Positions 26,181 through 34,441 of a stretch of 64,000 nt of DNA are shown here, one piece after another. The stretch comes from JAWKWH01 sp041397625 (GTDB lineage Bacteria > Pseudomonadota > Alphaproteobacteria > Rhizobiales > Rhizobiaceae): the NCBI GenBank assembly GCA_041397625.1, contig JAWKWH010000002.1:434001-498000 (forward strand). Reading direction: 5' to 3'. Made by a program: the position numbers and the translations under genes. Within the stretch, counting starts at the first letter, position 1. Every line of letters begins with the position of its first letter. The notes beneath the pieces were generated by a model. That model was not told where the DNA came from, did no database searches, and was given only the letters and a program-made list of their open reading frames with translations.

Positions 26181-27581
26181 TCAGCAGGCGACGACATTGA
26201 CGGCCAGGCCGCCCTTGCTCGTTTCCTTGTAGCGCTCGTTCATGTCGATGCCGGTCTGACGCATGGTCTCGACCGCGGCGTCGAGCGGCACGAAATGCTT
26301 GCCGTCGCCCTTGATCGCCAGCGAGGCGGCGGTCACCGCCTTCACCGCGCCCAGCGCATTGCGCTCGATGCAGGGCACCTGCACCAGCCCGCCCACCGGA
26401 TCGCAGGTCATGCCGAGATGGTGCTCCAGCGCGATCTCGGCGGCGTTTTCCACCTGCTCCGGCGTGCCGCCCATGACGGCGCAGAGCCCGGCGGCGGCCA
26501 TCGCCGATGCCGAGCCCACCTCGCCCTGGCAGCCGACCTCGGCACCGGAGATCGAAGCGTTGTACTTGATGATGCCGCCGATCGCCGCTGCGGTCAGCAG
26601 GAAGTCGCGGATGCCGGCCTGGTCGGCATCGTCGTGGAAATGCAGCCAGTAGCGCAGCACTGCCGGCACCACGCCGGCCGCGCCGTTGGTCGGCGCGGTG
26701 ACGATGCGCCCGCCGGAAGCGTTCTCCTCGTTGACGGCCATGGCGTAGACCGACAACCAGTCATTGGCGAGCAGCGGATTGCGCTTGTTCAGCTTCCACT
26801 CCTCCTGCAGCCGGTCGTGCAGGGCGCGGGCGCGACGGCGCACGTTCAACCCGCCGGGCATGACGCCCTCCTGCGACAGGCCGCGCTCGATGCAGTCGTC
26901 CATCGCCGTCCAGATCGCGTCGACGCCGGCGTCGAGTGTGTCGCGGTCCCGGTGCGCCTCCTCGTTGGCACGCTTCATCTCGGCGACCGACAGGCCGCTT
27001 GCAGCCGCCATCTGCAGCATCTGCTCGGCGTTGACGAATGGGTACGGCACGCCCTTCTCGGCCACCGGCGTCTGCCGGTTGACGATCTTCTGCAACTCCT
27101 CCTCGGAGACGACGAAACCGCCGCCGATGGAATAGTAGATGCGTTTGAGCAGCAGGTGGCCGTCGGCGTCGAAGGCGCTGAACGACATGCCGTTGGCATG
27201 GCCCGGCAACGGGTTCTGGCGGTCGAAGACCAGATCCTCCGACGGGTCGAACACGTAGCCCGGATGGCCGGGCGGGCTGACCATCTTGCCGGTGATGACG
27301 CGCTCGACGATCGCCGCCGTCTCGTCCGGATCGACCCGGTCCGGCGCCTCGCCGGCAAGGCCGAGTATCACAGCCCGATGGGTGCCGTGGCCGACGCCGG
27401 TGAAGGCGAGCGAACCGTGCAGGCTGGCGCCGAGCCGCGTCACCACGGCGCCGCGCGGGCGTGGCCAGTCGTCGCCTGCCAGTTCGTCGAGAAAGCGGTT
27501 CGCCGCCGTCATCGGCCCCATCGTGTGCGAACTCGATGGTCCTATGCCGATCTTGAAAAGGTCGAATACCGACAGGAACAT
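26181..27581 (-). CDS. sdaA: L-serine ammonia-lyase (iron-sulfur L-serine dehydratase)
   Basis: 466-residue single-chain enzyme converting L-serine to pyruvate and ammonia with a [4Fe-4S] cluster. The N-terminal beta domain has the signature KIGIGPSSSHTMGPM. The C-terminal alpha domain has GCQGEVGSASAMAAAGLCAV and GMTCDPVGGLVQVPCIERN, which hold the cluster cysteines. It ends NVVAC, the C-terminal cysteine typical of the family. Length is normal. It is monocistronic, with a bidirectional hairpin upstream separating it from the small gene at 27743. Confidence 0.95.
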   Translation of the reverse strand: MFLSVFDLFKIGIGPSSSHTMGPMTAANRFLDELAGDDWPRPRGAVVTRLGASLHGSLAFTGVGHGTHRAVILGLAGEAPDRVDPDETAAIVERVITGKMVSPPGHPGYVFDPSEDLVFDRQNPLPGHANGMSFSAFDADGHLLLKRIYYSIGGGFVVSEEELQKIVNRQTPVAEKGVPYPFVNAEQMLQMAAASGLSVAEMKRANEEAHRDRDTLDAGVDAIWTAMDDCIERGLSQEGVMPGGLNVRRRARALHDRLQEEWKLNKRNPLLANDWLSVYAMAVNEENASGGRIVTAPTNGAAGVVPAVLRYWLHFHDDADQAGIRDFLLTAAAIGGIIKYNASISGAEVGCQGEVGSASAMAAAGLCAVMGGTPEQVENAAEIALEHHLGMTCDPVGGLVQVPCIERNALGAVKAVTAASLAIKGDGKHFVPLDAAVETMRQTGIDMNERYKETSKGGLAVNVVAC

Positions 27582-27684
27582 GCACCACTCTCCGGGCCGC
27601 TGGCCGCGCTGGAAGGAACGCCTCTACCATAACGCCGCCCGGCGTTCAGCCATGGAACGGCAGCGACCCGTCGGTGTCGCTGTC

Positions 27685-27718
27685 AACAAAAAGGCGCCGG
27701 ACAAAGCCGGCGCCTTTT
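27685..27718. terminator. Bidirectional intrinsic terminator
   Basis: An 11-bp stem (AAAGGCGCCGG and complement) with a six-base loop has A-runs on the left and T-runs on the right, so it can terminate in either direction. On the minus strand it follows the 42-codon gene at 27743-27871 and precedes sdaA. Confidence 0.8.
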
Positions 27719-27742
27719 CACGATTTCCGATTTGATCGATTG

Positions 27743-27871
27743 TCAGTTGGCGGCGAGAACCGCGGCCGTCTCGACATCTCCGATAAGCAGGGCCAGCACC
27801 ACGATGCCGGCAAAACCCACCATTGCCCAGGCCGTTACGCCCCAGCAGGATTTACGAACGCTATCGTCCAT
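27743..27871 (-). CDS. Small single-pass membrane peptide (42 residues)
   Basis: The translation runs MDDSVRKSCWGVTAWAMVG, then a hydrophobic stretch and the tail DVETAAVLAAN, giving one membrane helix (about residues 10-31) with a charged N-terminus. It is followed after 25 bp by a strong intrinsic terminator, and the DNA upstream is A+T rich, both consistent with a transcribed unit. The ribosome binding site (CGGAA) is weak. Function unknown; homologs were not searched. Confidence 0.5.
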   Translation of the reverse strand: MDDSVRKSCWGVTAWAMVGFAGIVVLALLIGDVETAAVLAAN

Positions 27872-28170
27872 CAACAATTCCGTTTGCTTGATAAATCCCG
27901 AGGTCCCGGACTTCCCGTCCGCCCCATATGTTGAGGCGCACTCCTTACCGTGCCGTTAATTTCTCGGCAACCACAATTTTGTTGGAAATTTGTCGCATTT
28001 CACATCCCTGCCATGCAGAGATTGCATGGCAGAATCCGAATTGCGCCTTTTGTTTCAAAAGCTTGAATGATTCCGTTGCGAATTTGAATCCGTTAACCCA
28101 TGTGGCGGTTTCGTGTTTACCCAAGGGCAGGATCGCAAGACGCGTTAACCGACATGTCGCCGGCGCCGGT
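27872..28170. other. Intergenic region between mscS gene and small peptide gene
   Basis: About 300 bp richer in A and T than its surroundings. It should hold the promoter of the small peptide gene and the 3' region of the mscS gene. It contains a perfect 10-bp inverted repeat at 28008-28032 (CTGCCATGCA, GAGAT, complement). I see no further open frame with coding character. Confidence 0.6.
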
Positions 28171-29520
28171 TCAGGAGCCCGTCCGGCCGGGTTTGCGAGT
28201 CGGCGCCTTTTGCGCCGGCGCGGCGACGGACTGCGACGCGCCGCCCTTCATGATGACCTCGCGGTGCGGATAGGGAATCTCGATATCGTGCTCCTTGAAC
28301 GCGTCCCACAGCGCCAGCAGCACCTTGCCGCGAATATTGGTCAATCCCTGCTGTGGATCGCGAATCCAGAATCGCAAGACGAAATCGAGCGACGAATCAC
28401 CGAAGCCGGTCAACCAGCACACCGGCCGGCGATTGGCGTCGACGCGGCCGACCGATATGGCGGCGTTGATTGCCAGTTCGGTGACCAGGTGCGGATCGCT
28501 CTGATAGGAGACACCGAACGGCACGTCGAGGCGCACCATCTCGTCTGAAAACGACCAGTTGATCACCTGCTGGGTGACGAAATCCTCGTTGGGAATGAGG
28601 AATTCGCGCCCGTCGCGGGTGATGACCGAGACGAAGCGGGCGCGCAACTCGCGTATCCAGCCGAACGTGTCGCCAAGCGAGATCGTGTCGCCGGGCTTGA
28701 TCGACTTGTCGAGCAGGATGATGACGCCGGAGATGAAGTTGGACACCACCTTCTGCAGGCCGAAACCCAGGCCGACACCGACCGCGCCGGAAAACACCGT
28801 AAAGGCGGTGAGGTCGATGCCGACGGCCGAAAGCGCCGCCACGCCGGCGATCACCACCAGGCCGATCTTGGCGACCTTGCCGATCAGCACGCGGATCGAC
28901 GGCGTCAGTTCCTCCGATTGACGGACCTTCTCCTCGACGAAATTGCCGATGGTCAGCGCCGCCCAGACGGTGACGGTGAGCAGCAGGAACGCCTTGAGCA
29001 CGAAGAGCGCGGTCAGTCGATAGCCGCCGACGGGCAGCGCCAGCCCGTCGAGGAACGCCGCCGCCTCGTCGTCGAGGCCGAGGATGACGGTGGCGGCGTA
29101 GATCCAGGCGATCCACGCCAGCGTGCGCGCCACCACGCGGTTGCGGATGATGCGCGAAATGACGGAGACCAGAACCCAGGCCAGCACCAGCGACAGCACC
29201 ACGGAGATAACATAGGAGCGGCTCGGCCAAGTGACCGAGCGCATGATGGTGAGCGCGATGAAGAGCAATGCGGCGTAGAGCAGCCAGTCGATCCGGCGCA
29301 TCAGCGCCACGACGACCCTCAGGACGCCGGGGTGGCCCTTGATCGAGCGCGCCCAGGTCTCAAGCCGGCTTTCAATCCGCCTGCCGATGAAACGCGCTGC
29401 GACGAACAGGATGATGATGATGGCCGCCTGATAGAAGAACCAGGGAAGTGTCGCATAGCGGAACGCCTCGCTCAGCAGATCGAGCAGCTGCGAGGCATAG
29501 GGCGGCAGGTCCTGGTTCAT
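28171..29520 (-). CDS. MscS-type mechanosensitive channel
   Basis: 449 residues with five or six membrane segments in the first 260 residues. The pore-lining and beta-domain region reads GAVGVGLGFGLQKVVSNFI, then SGVIILLDKSIKPGDTISLG, a clear MscS signature. A C-terminal cytoplasmic domain contains the vestibule region and ends in a basic tail (QKAPTRKPGRTGS). It releases solutes on hypo-osmotic shock. It is longer than E. coli MscS (286), with extra N-terminal helices like the YnaI/YbdG branch. Confidence 0.92.
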   Translation of the reverse strand: MNQDLPPYASQLLDLLSEAFRYATLPWFFYQAAIIIILFVAARFIGRRIESRLETWARSIKGHPGVLRVVVALMRRIDWLLYAALLFIALTIMRSVTWPSRSYVISVVLSLVLAWVLVSVISRIIRNRVVARTLAWIAWIYAATVILGLDDEAAAFLDGLALPVGGYRLTALFVLKAFLLLTVTVWAALTIGNFVEEKVRQSEELTPSIRVLIGKVAKIGLVVIAGVAALSAVGIDLTAFTVFSGAVGVGLGFGLQKVVSNFISGVIILLDKSIKPGDTISLGDTFGWIRELRARFVSVITRDGREFLIPNEDFVTQQVINWSFSDEMVRLDVPFGVSYQSDPHLVTELAINAAISVGRVDANRRPVCWLTGFGDSSLDFVLRFWIRDPQQGLTNIRGKVLLALWDAFKEHDIEIPYPHREVIMKGGASQSVAAPAQKAPTRKPGRTGS

Positions 29521-29632
29521 CGGCGCACTCCGTCGTCAGCGCCATTGTGGCACGTTTGGCGGCGCTTCGCACATCGCCGTACGGCAGGTTCGAACAGGAT
29601 CGAGGCCGACGGGCCTGCGGACCGGTGCGCGC

Positions 29633-30238
29633 TCAGCGCCCGGCCGCCGCGCCCGGCTTGCCGGCCTTCTTGATACGGGCAATGGTGGCGATGGTATCGA
29701 CCAGTTCCTGGCGCTCGGCCTTGCCGGCGGGAAGGTGCCGGTTGATCGCCTCCAGCGCCGCATTTCGCTCCGCCTTGTCGAGCTGGATGCCGAAACTGCG
29801 CTTGGCGCCAGCGACCTCGAACTCGACGGAACCGGGTGAGAACAAGCTGCCGGCATCGCCTCTCGGCGTGCCCTCGCGCACACCGGTCACATCGTCCAGC
29901 GGCCAGACCTTGCGCCGGGTAATGTTCCAGAAGCCGACCTCGCGCACCATGGCGCCGCCGGTGATGAACAGTTTCTCGACGCCCAGGAGTTGCCACAGCA
30001 CCACCGAGAAGGCGAAGAAACCGCCGATGGTCCAGAACGTCACCCAGACGACGAGAAACAGGCCGGCAAATCCCGATTCACCGGAAAAGATCGCGCCAAG
30101 CGCGAATATCTCGCCGACGGCCCAGCCCGCCAGCCACAGGCCGAGAAACAGGATGACGAAGATATTGCGCCGCGTCGGATTGTAGATGCCGAGCCCGTCG
30201 GCCGTCTCGCGGATGGTGATGCGGGAAGTTTCCGCCAT
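29633..30238 (-). CDS. Membrane protein with PH-like C-terminal region
   Basis: 201 residues. Two membrane segments (about 26-52 and 56-86) follow a short cytoplasmic N-terminus (SRITIRETADGLGIYNPTRR). The C-terminal part resembles bacterial PH-like domains (EKLFITGGAMVREVGFWNITRR, then DDVTGVR). No enzymatic motif is visible. It is 57 bp downstream of gatA on the same strand. Function unknown. Confidence 0.7.
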   Translation of the reverse strand: MAETSRITIRETADGLGIYNPTRRNIFVILFLGLWLAGWAVGEIFALGAIFSGESGFAGLFLVVWVTFWTIGGFFAFSVVLWQLLGVEKLFITGGAMVREVGFWNITRRKVWPLDDVTGVREGTPRGDAGSLFSPGSVEFEVAGAKRSFGIQLDKAERNAALEAINRHLPAGKAERQELVDTIATIARIKKAGKPGAAAGR

Positions 30239-30295
30239 GAAGAACCCCTTGCCGCGGGTACTATTCCCGCCGCCGGCGATTCGTTCAAGCCCGGC

Positions 30296-31783
30296 CTACC
30301 ACCACTTCTGCGGCGCGAACCGGCCGGCCGCTTGTTCGATGACATGGCCGGCGCGAAACAGCGTCTCTTCGTCGAAGGGCCGGCCGATGAGCTGCAGGCC
30401 GAGCGGCAGGCCCCTGTCGTCGAGCCCTGCCGGCACGGAAATGCCCGGCAGGCCGGCCATGTTGACCGTCACCGTGAAGATGTCGTTCAGGTACATCTTG
30501 ACCGGATCTGAAGCCATGTCCTGGTCGGCGATGCCGAAGGCCGCCGACGGCGTCGCCGGCGTCAGGATCGCGTCGATGCCGGCGGCGAACGCCTCCTCGA
30601 AATCGCGCTTGATCAGCGTGCGCACCTTCTGCGCCTTGAGGTAATAGGCATCATAATAACCCGCCGACAGTACATAGGTGCCGATCAGCACCCGACGCTG
30701 CACCTCGCGGCCGAAGCCCTCGGCGCGGGTATTCTCATACATCTCGACGATGTCCCTGCCCGGCACGCGCAGGCCGTAGCGAACGCCGTCATAGCGCGCC
30801 AGGTTCGACGAGGCTTCCGCCGGCGCGACGATATAATAGGCCGGCAGCGCGTATCTGGTGTGCGGCAGCGAGATATTGACGATCTCCGCACCCGCATCCT
30901 TCATCCACTCGATGCCGCGCTGCCACAGCGTCTCGATCTCCGCCGGCATGCCGTCCATGCGGTATTCGCTCGGAACGCCTATTCTCATGCCCTTGACCGA
31001 CTGGCCGATCGCCGCCTCGTAGTCGGGCACGGCCACATCGGCCGACGTGGTGTCCTTCGCGTCGGTCGAGGCCATGGATTTCAGCAGAATCGCCGAATCG
31101 CGCAGGTCGCGGGCGATCGGGCCGGCCTGGTCGAGCGACGAGGCGAAGGCGACGATGCCCCAGCGCGAGCAGCGACCATAGGTCGGCTTGATGCCGACCG
31201 TACCCGTGAACGCCGCCGGCTGGCGGATCGAACCGCCGGTGTCGGTGGCGGTGGCACCGGCGCAAAGATGCGCCGCGACCGCGGCCGCCGAACCGCCCGA
31301 CGAGCCGCCCGGCACCAGGTCGAGATTGGAGCCATTGGCCCGCCACGGGTTCTTCACCGGGCCGTACCAGGAAGTCTCGTTCGACGAGCCCATGGCGAAC
31401 TCGTCCATGTTGAGCTTGCCGAGCATCACCGCGCCGTCGGCCCACAGATTGGCGGTGACGGTCGATTCGTAGCGCGGCTCGAATCCGTCGAGCACGTGGC
31501 TGCACGCCTGGGTGTGCACGCCCTCGGTGGCGAAGAGGTCCTTGATGCCGAGCGGAATGCCCTCCAGCGCACCGCCCTCGCCGGCCGCGAGCCGGGCATC
31601 GGAAGCCTGCGCCATGTCGCGGGCCTTGTCGTGGGTGACGACGACATAGGCGTTGAGCGCCTCGTTGGCCGCGTCGATCGCGGCGAGATAGGCTTCGGTC
31701 AGTTCGGCGGCCGAGATCTCGCGGGCGGCAAGCCTGTCGCGCGCCTCGGCGATGGTCAGTCCGGTCAGTTCGGTTTCGGTCAT
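30296..31783 (-). CDS. gatA: Asp-tRNA(Asn)/Glu-tRNA(Gln) amidotransferase subunit A
   Basis: 495-residue glutaminase subunit of the GatCAB complex that makes Gln-tRNA(Gln) and Asn-tRNA(Asn) by the indirect route used by most alphaproteobacteria. The amidase triad is present: the lysine in GIKDLFATEG, the cis-serine in PGGSSGGSAAAVA and the nucleophile serine in ATDTGGSIRQPAAF. The ATG at 31783 overlaps the GNAT gene stop; the longer frame reaching 32302 is not real coding. gatB is not in the window. Confidence 0.95.
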   Translation of the reverse strand: MTETELTGLTIAEARDRLAAREISAAELTEAYLAAIDAANEALNAYVVVTHDKARDMAQASDARLAAGEGGALEGIPLGIKDLFATEGVHTQACSHVLDGFEPRYESTVTANLWADGAVMLGKLNMDEFAMGSSNETSWYGPVKNPWRANGSNLDLVPGGSSGGSAAAVAAHLCAGATATDTGGSIRQPAAFTGTVGIKPTYGRCSRWGIVAFASSLDQAGPIARDLRDSAILLKSMASTDAKDTTSADVAVPDYEAAIGQSVKGMRIGVPSEYRMDGMPAEIETLWQRGIEWMKDAGAEIVNISLPHTRYALPAYYIVAPAEASSNLARYDGVRYGLRVPGRDIVEMYENTRAEGFGREVQRRVLIGTYVLSAGYYDAYYLKAQKVRTLIKRDFEEAFAAGIDAILTPATPSAAFGIADQDMASDPVKMYLNDIFTVTVNMAGLPGISVPAGLDDRGLPLGLQLIGRPFDEETLFRAGHVIEQAAGRFAPQKWW

Positions 31784-32253
31784 CGGGACAGTCTTTTTTC
31801 GTAGAAGCGTGAATAGCCTGAATCGGGATAGTCGAGCACCGCGCCGCACTGGACATAGCCGCAGCGCTCGTAAAGTCGCCAGGCCTCCTCGAAGCCCGGC
31901 GCCTCGCCGGTCTCCAGCACCAGGCGGGTGACGTTCCTGTCGCGCGCCAGCGCCTCGATCCGCTGCAGGAGCGCGCCGCCGATGCGCTTTCCGCGCATGG
32001 CGGGCAGCGTGTACATGCGCTTGACCTCGCCGAGGCCGTCGCCATGCTCCTTCAACGCGCCCATGCCGAGCGCCTTGCCGTCGTCGTCGCGGGCGACGAA
32101 CAACGTCACGCCGGGTTCTGCCATCTGCTCGACGGTGAGCTGGAACTGGAACTCGCGCGGAGTGAGCGGAATCATGGTGTCGTTGAGCGCGGTCACCAGC
32201 GTCCGCACATCGTCCTGCAGCGGTGTTTCGACGGCGATCGACACGGTCGTCAT
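31780..32253 (-). CDS. GNAT family N-acetyltransferase encoded between gatC and gatA
   Basis: 157 residues. The acetyl-CoA binding motif is YTLPAMRGKRIGGALLQRIE (R-x-x-G-x-G/A type), followed by LVLETGEAPGFEEAWRLYERCGY, a layout shared with PhnO/MarR-associated acetyltransferases. It overlaps gatC and gatA by 4 bp each (ATGA), so it is translated as part of the gat operon. The substrate is unknown. Confidence 0.88.
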   Translation of the reverse strand: MTTVSIAVETPLQDDVRTLVTALNDTMIPLTPREFQFQLTVEQMAEPGVTLFVARDDDGKALGMGALKEHGDGLGEVKRMYTLPAMRGKRIGGALLQRIEALARDRNVTRLVLETGEAPGFEEAWRLYERCGYVQCGAVLDYPDSGYSRFYEKRLSR

Positions 32254-32537
32254 TCCACGACCTTGGGCACCAGGAAGAAATGGTCTTCGGAGGCCGGCGC
32301 ATTGGCGACGATGTCGGTGGCCTTGTCGCCGTCGGTCACCTCGTCGGCACGCTTCTTCATCGCCATCGGCGTCACCGAGGTCATCGGCTCGACGCCGGTC
32401 ACGTCGACCTCGTCGAGCTGCTCGACAAAGCCCAGGATCGCGTTCAGTTCGCCGGTCATTGCTTCGGCATCCTCGTCGCTGACGGCGATGCGGGCGAGAT
32501 GGGCGACGCGCTTGACGGTGGCGATATCGACGGACAT
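32250..32537 (-). CDS. gatC: Asp-tRNA(Asn)/Glu-tRNA(Gln) amidotransferase subunit C
   Basis: 95-residue small subunit that wraps GatA and GatB. The start is DIATVKRVAHLARIAV, then LNAILGFVEQLDEVDVTGVEPMTSV, the standard GatC pattern. The ATG at 32537 has GGAG upstream; the frame to 32561 adds only eight residues. It is the first gene of the gatC-GNAT-gatA unit. Confidence 0.95.
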   Translation of the reverse strand: MSVDIATVKRVAHLARIAVSDEDAEAMTGELNAILGFVEQLDEVDVTGVEPMTSVTPMAMKKRADEVTDGDKATDIVANAPASEDHFFLVPKVVE

Positions 32538-32640
32538 GGGAGGCTCCGCGGCAGAAGGCAACGACTGTGCCAGCGGCTATAGCGGCGCCCGCGCCGCCGC
32601 GCAACCTGGGCGCCCCGGATCGCCTTTCCGCCGGGTGGAA

Positions 32641-33348
32641 TTACACCTCGACCGGCTTGCCGATCTCCGGCAATTCGACCCTGGTCTTGGCGCCTTCCAT
32701 GGCGGCGACGAATTTGGACGCATCGGGATCGATGATCGGAAACGTGGCGAAATGGCAGGGGATCGCCGTCTTGAAGTTGAAGAAACGCAGGCAGGCCAGC
32801 GCCGCCACGGCGCCGCCCATGGTAAAGCGGTCGCCGATCGGCACGATGCCGATATCCGGCTTGTGCAGTTCCTCGATCAGCGCCATGTCGCCGAATATGT
32901 CGGTATCGCCCATGTGATAGAGCGATTGCCCGTCGGCGAAATGCAGCACCAGCCCGCCGGGATTGCCGAGATAGAGGTTGCGGCCGCCATCCTCGCCGAA
33001 GGAGGAGGAATGCAGCGCCTGCACGAAGGTGGTGGTGAAGCCGCCGCAATCGACGGTGCCGCCATGGTTGCCGGGGTTGATCTTGCCCTGGTCAACACCC
33101 TGGCCGACGAGGAACATGCAGATCTCGAAATTGGCGACCAGCATCGCGCCGGTGGCCTTGAGGATATCGGCGGCGTCGCCGACATGGTCGTTGTGCCCGT
33201 GTGTCAGCAGCACATGGGTCACGCCGTCGGCCGGTTCTTCCCAGCCCTTGCCCCACGACGGATTGCCCGACAGGAACGGATCGATCAGCACCGAGACGTC
33301 GCCGGTATCGATGCGAAAAGCCGAATGGCCGAACCAGGTCAGTTTCAT
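32641..33348 (-). CDS. UPF0173 metal-dependent hydrolase (metallo-beta-lactamase fold)
   Basis: 235 residues. The N-terminus MKLTWFGHSAFRI, the metal-binding LLTHGHNDHVGDAADI (HxHxDH) and later HMGDTDIFGDM identify the UPF0173/YtkL-like family. The physiological substrate is not established. The gene is divergent from ruvX with 74 bp between the starts. Confidence 0.9.
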   Translation of the reverse strand: MKLTWFGHSAFRIDTGDVSVLIDPFLSGNPSWGKGWEEPADGVTHVLLTHGHNDHVGDAADILKATGAMLVANFEICMFLVGQGVDQGKINPGNHGGTVDCGGFTTTFVQALHSSSFGEDGGRNLYLGNPGGLVLHFADGQSLYHMGDTDIFGDMALIEELHKPDIGIVPIGDRFTMGGAVAALACLRFFNFKTAIPCHFATFPIIDPDASKFVAAMEGAKTRVELPEIGKPVEV

Positions 33349-33422
33349 GGCGGATGATCCTCCTCGATTTTACAGTCGCCAGAGGATAGAAGCCCAACCG
33401 TCATTGTCAAAGGAAAGCGCCG

Positions 33423-33896
33423 ATGCCCGTTGTCGAGGTCGAAGCCCTGCCGGAGCTGGTTCCGGCGAACCGGACGATCGCCGGGCTCGATCTCGGGACG
33501 AAGACCATCGGCGTTGCGATTTCGGACCGGTCGCTCGGTTTTGCCCATCCGCGCCCGGTGCTGCGCCGGGGTAAATTCACCGCCGACGCGGACAAGCTCC
33601 TCGCCATCTTCGCCGAGGACAGTGTCGGCGCCGTCGTCATCGGCCTGCCGGTGAACATGGATGGCGGCGAGAGCCCGCGCTCGCAGGCCGTGCGCGCCTT
33701 CGTGCGCAATTTCGCCGGCCTGTCGGACCTGTCCTTCGTGCTGTGGGACGAACGCCTGTCGACGGTTGCCGCCGAGCGGGCGCTCATCGGCATGGACGTG
33801 TCACGGCAAAAACGCGCGAACCGTATCGATTCGGCGGCGGCGGCCTTTATCCTTCAAGGGGTTCTCGACCGGCTTCGAGCACTGCGGGACGGCTAG
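33423..33896 (+). CDS. ruvX: Putative Holliday junction resolvase / pre-16S rRNA nuclease RuvX (YqgF)
   Basis: 157-residue RNase H-fold protein. Catalytic elements are visible in order: IAGLDLGTKTIGVAISD, VVIGLPVNMDG, WDERLSTVAAERAL and RIDSAAAAFILQGVLD. In bacteria it trims the 5' end of 16S rRNA. Its last 50 bases overlap, on the opposite strand, the end of the DUF6105 gene. Confidence 0.92.
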   Translation: MPVVEVEALPELVPANRTIAGLDLGTKTIGVAISDRSLGFAHPRPVLRRGKFTADADKLLAIFAEDSVGAVVIGLPVNMDGGESPRSQAVRAFVRNFAGLSDLSFVLWDERLSTVAAERALIGMDVSRQKRANRIDSAAAAFILQGVLDRLRALRDG

Positions 33897-34173
33897 CGCC
33901 GTTGCGCGACCGCCACCATTCGGCGATCTGCCGGCGCCGGCGCCAGGCCAGGATGCCGGCGATCAGGAACGTGTCGACCACGCAGGCCTTGGCGATCATC
34001 GGCGGCAGCACTTCGGGCGCCACGCCCAATTGCGATGCATAGACGTCGAAAACGAAATCGTGCAGCGCCCGGCTGAAGAACAGCATGCCGAAATTGATGT
34101 CGTTGAACGACAGGTAGTACCAGCCCCAGAAAAGGCTCATCGGCACGGCCCAGAAGATCAGCACGTATCGCAT
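33847..34173 (-). CDS. DUF6105-like small membrane protein
   Basis: 108 residues. An N-terminal membrane segment (YVLIFWAVPMSLFWGWYYLS) is followed by FNDINFGMLFFSRALHDFVF, a pattern I recall from a Rhizobiales-only family labelled DUF6105. A second hydrophobic stretch is near residues 58-78. It converges on and overlaps ruvX by 50 bp. Twelve bases upstream of the start lies a hexanucleotide repeat. Function unknown. Confidence 0.72.
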   Translation of the reverse strand: MRYVLIFWAVPMSLFWGWYYLSFNDINFGMLFFSRALHDFVFDVYASQLGVAPEVLPPMIAKACVVDTFLIAGILAWRRRRQIAEWWRSRNGASRPAVLEAGREPLEG

Positions 34174-34184
34174 CAGCGCGCCCT

Positions 34185-34212
34185 CGCCATCGCCATCGCC
34201 ATCGCCATCGCC
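34185..34212. repeat. Hexanucleotide tandem repeat
   Basis: Four perfect copies of CGCCAT plus a partial fifth lie just before the start of the DUF6105 gene (on the minus strand the unit reads ATGGCG). Slippage here could change the leader length, but the repeat is not in the coding frame of that gene. Confidence 0.7.
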
Positions 34213-34441
34213 GGAGCCGGTACGGCATGCCGGAGCCTTGGGGACAATCGCAAACGCGATATGGCGAAAATCAGGATCATCTGCGGGCCGCTTTCATGGT
34301 CTCCCAGAGTGGGCTCAATTGTCGCCGGCCGCAATTGAAAGGTTTTGTTAAGGTTAACGCAGCCGCGCAGCCGCCGTGCGGCGCGCTTTACAGCAGCGGC
34401 GTGGCGGGCTAGTCGCGCGGCCAGGCTTCCGCGGACAGATC

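Noticed and set aside
30296..32302. A longer GatA start at 32302
   Set aside because: The extra 170 residues overlap the GNAT and gatC genes in another frame and have no homology to amidases; the ATG at 31783 overlaps the upstream stop as expected for coupled genes.
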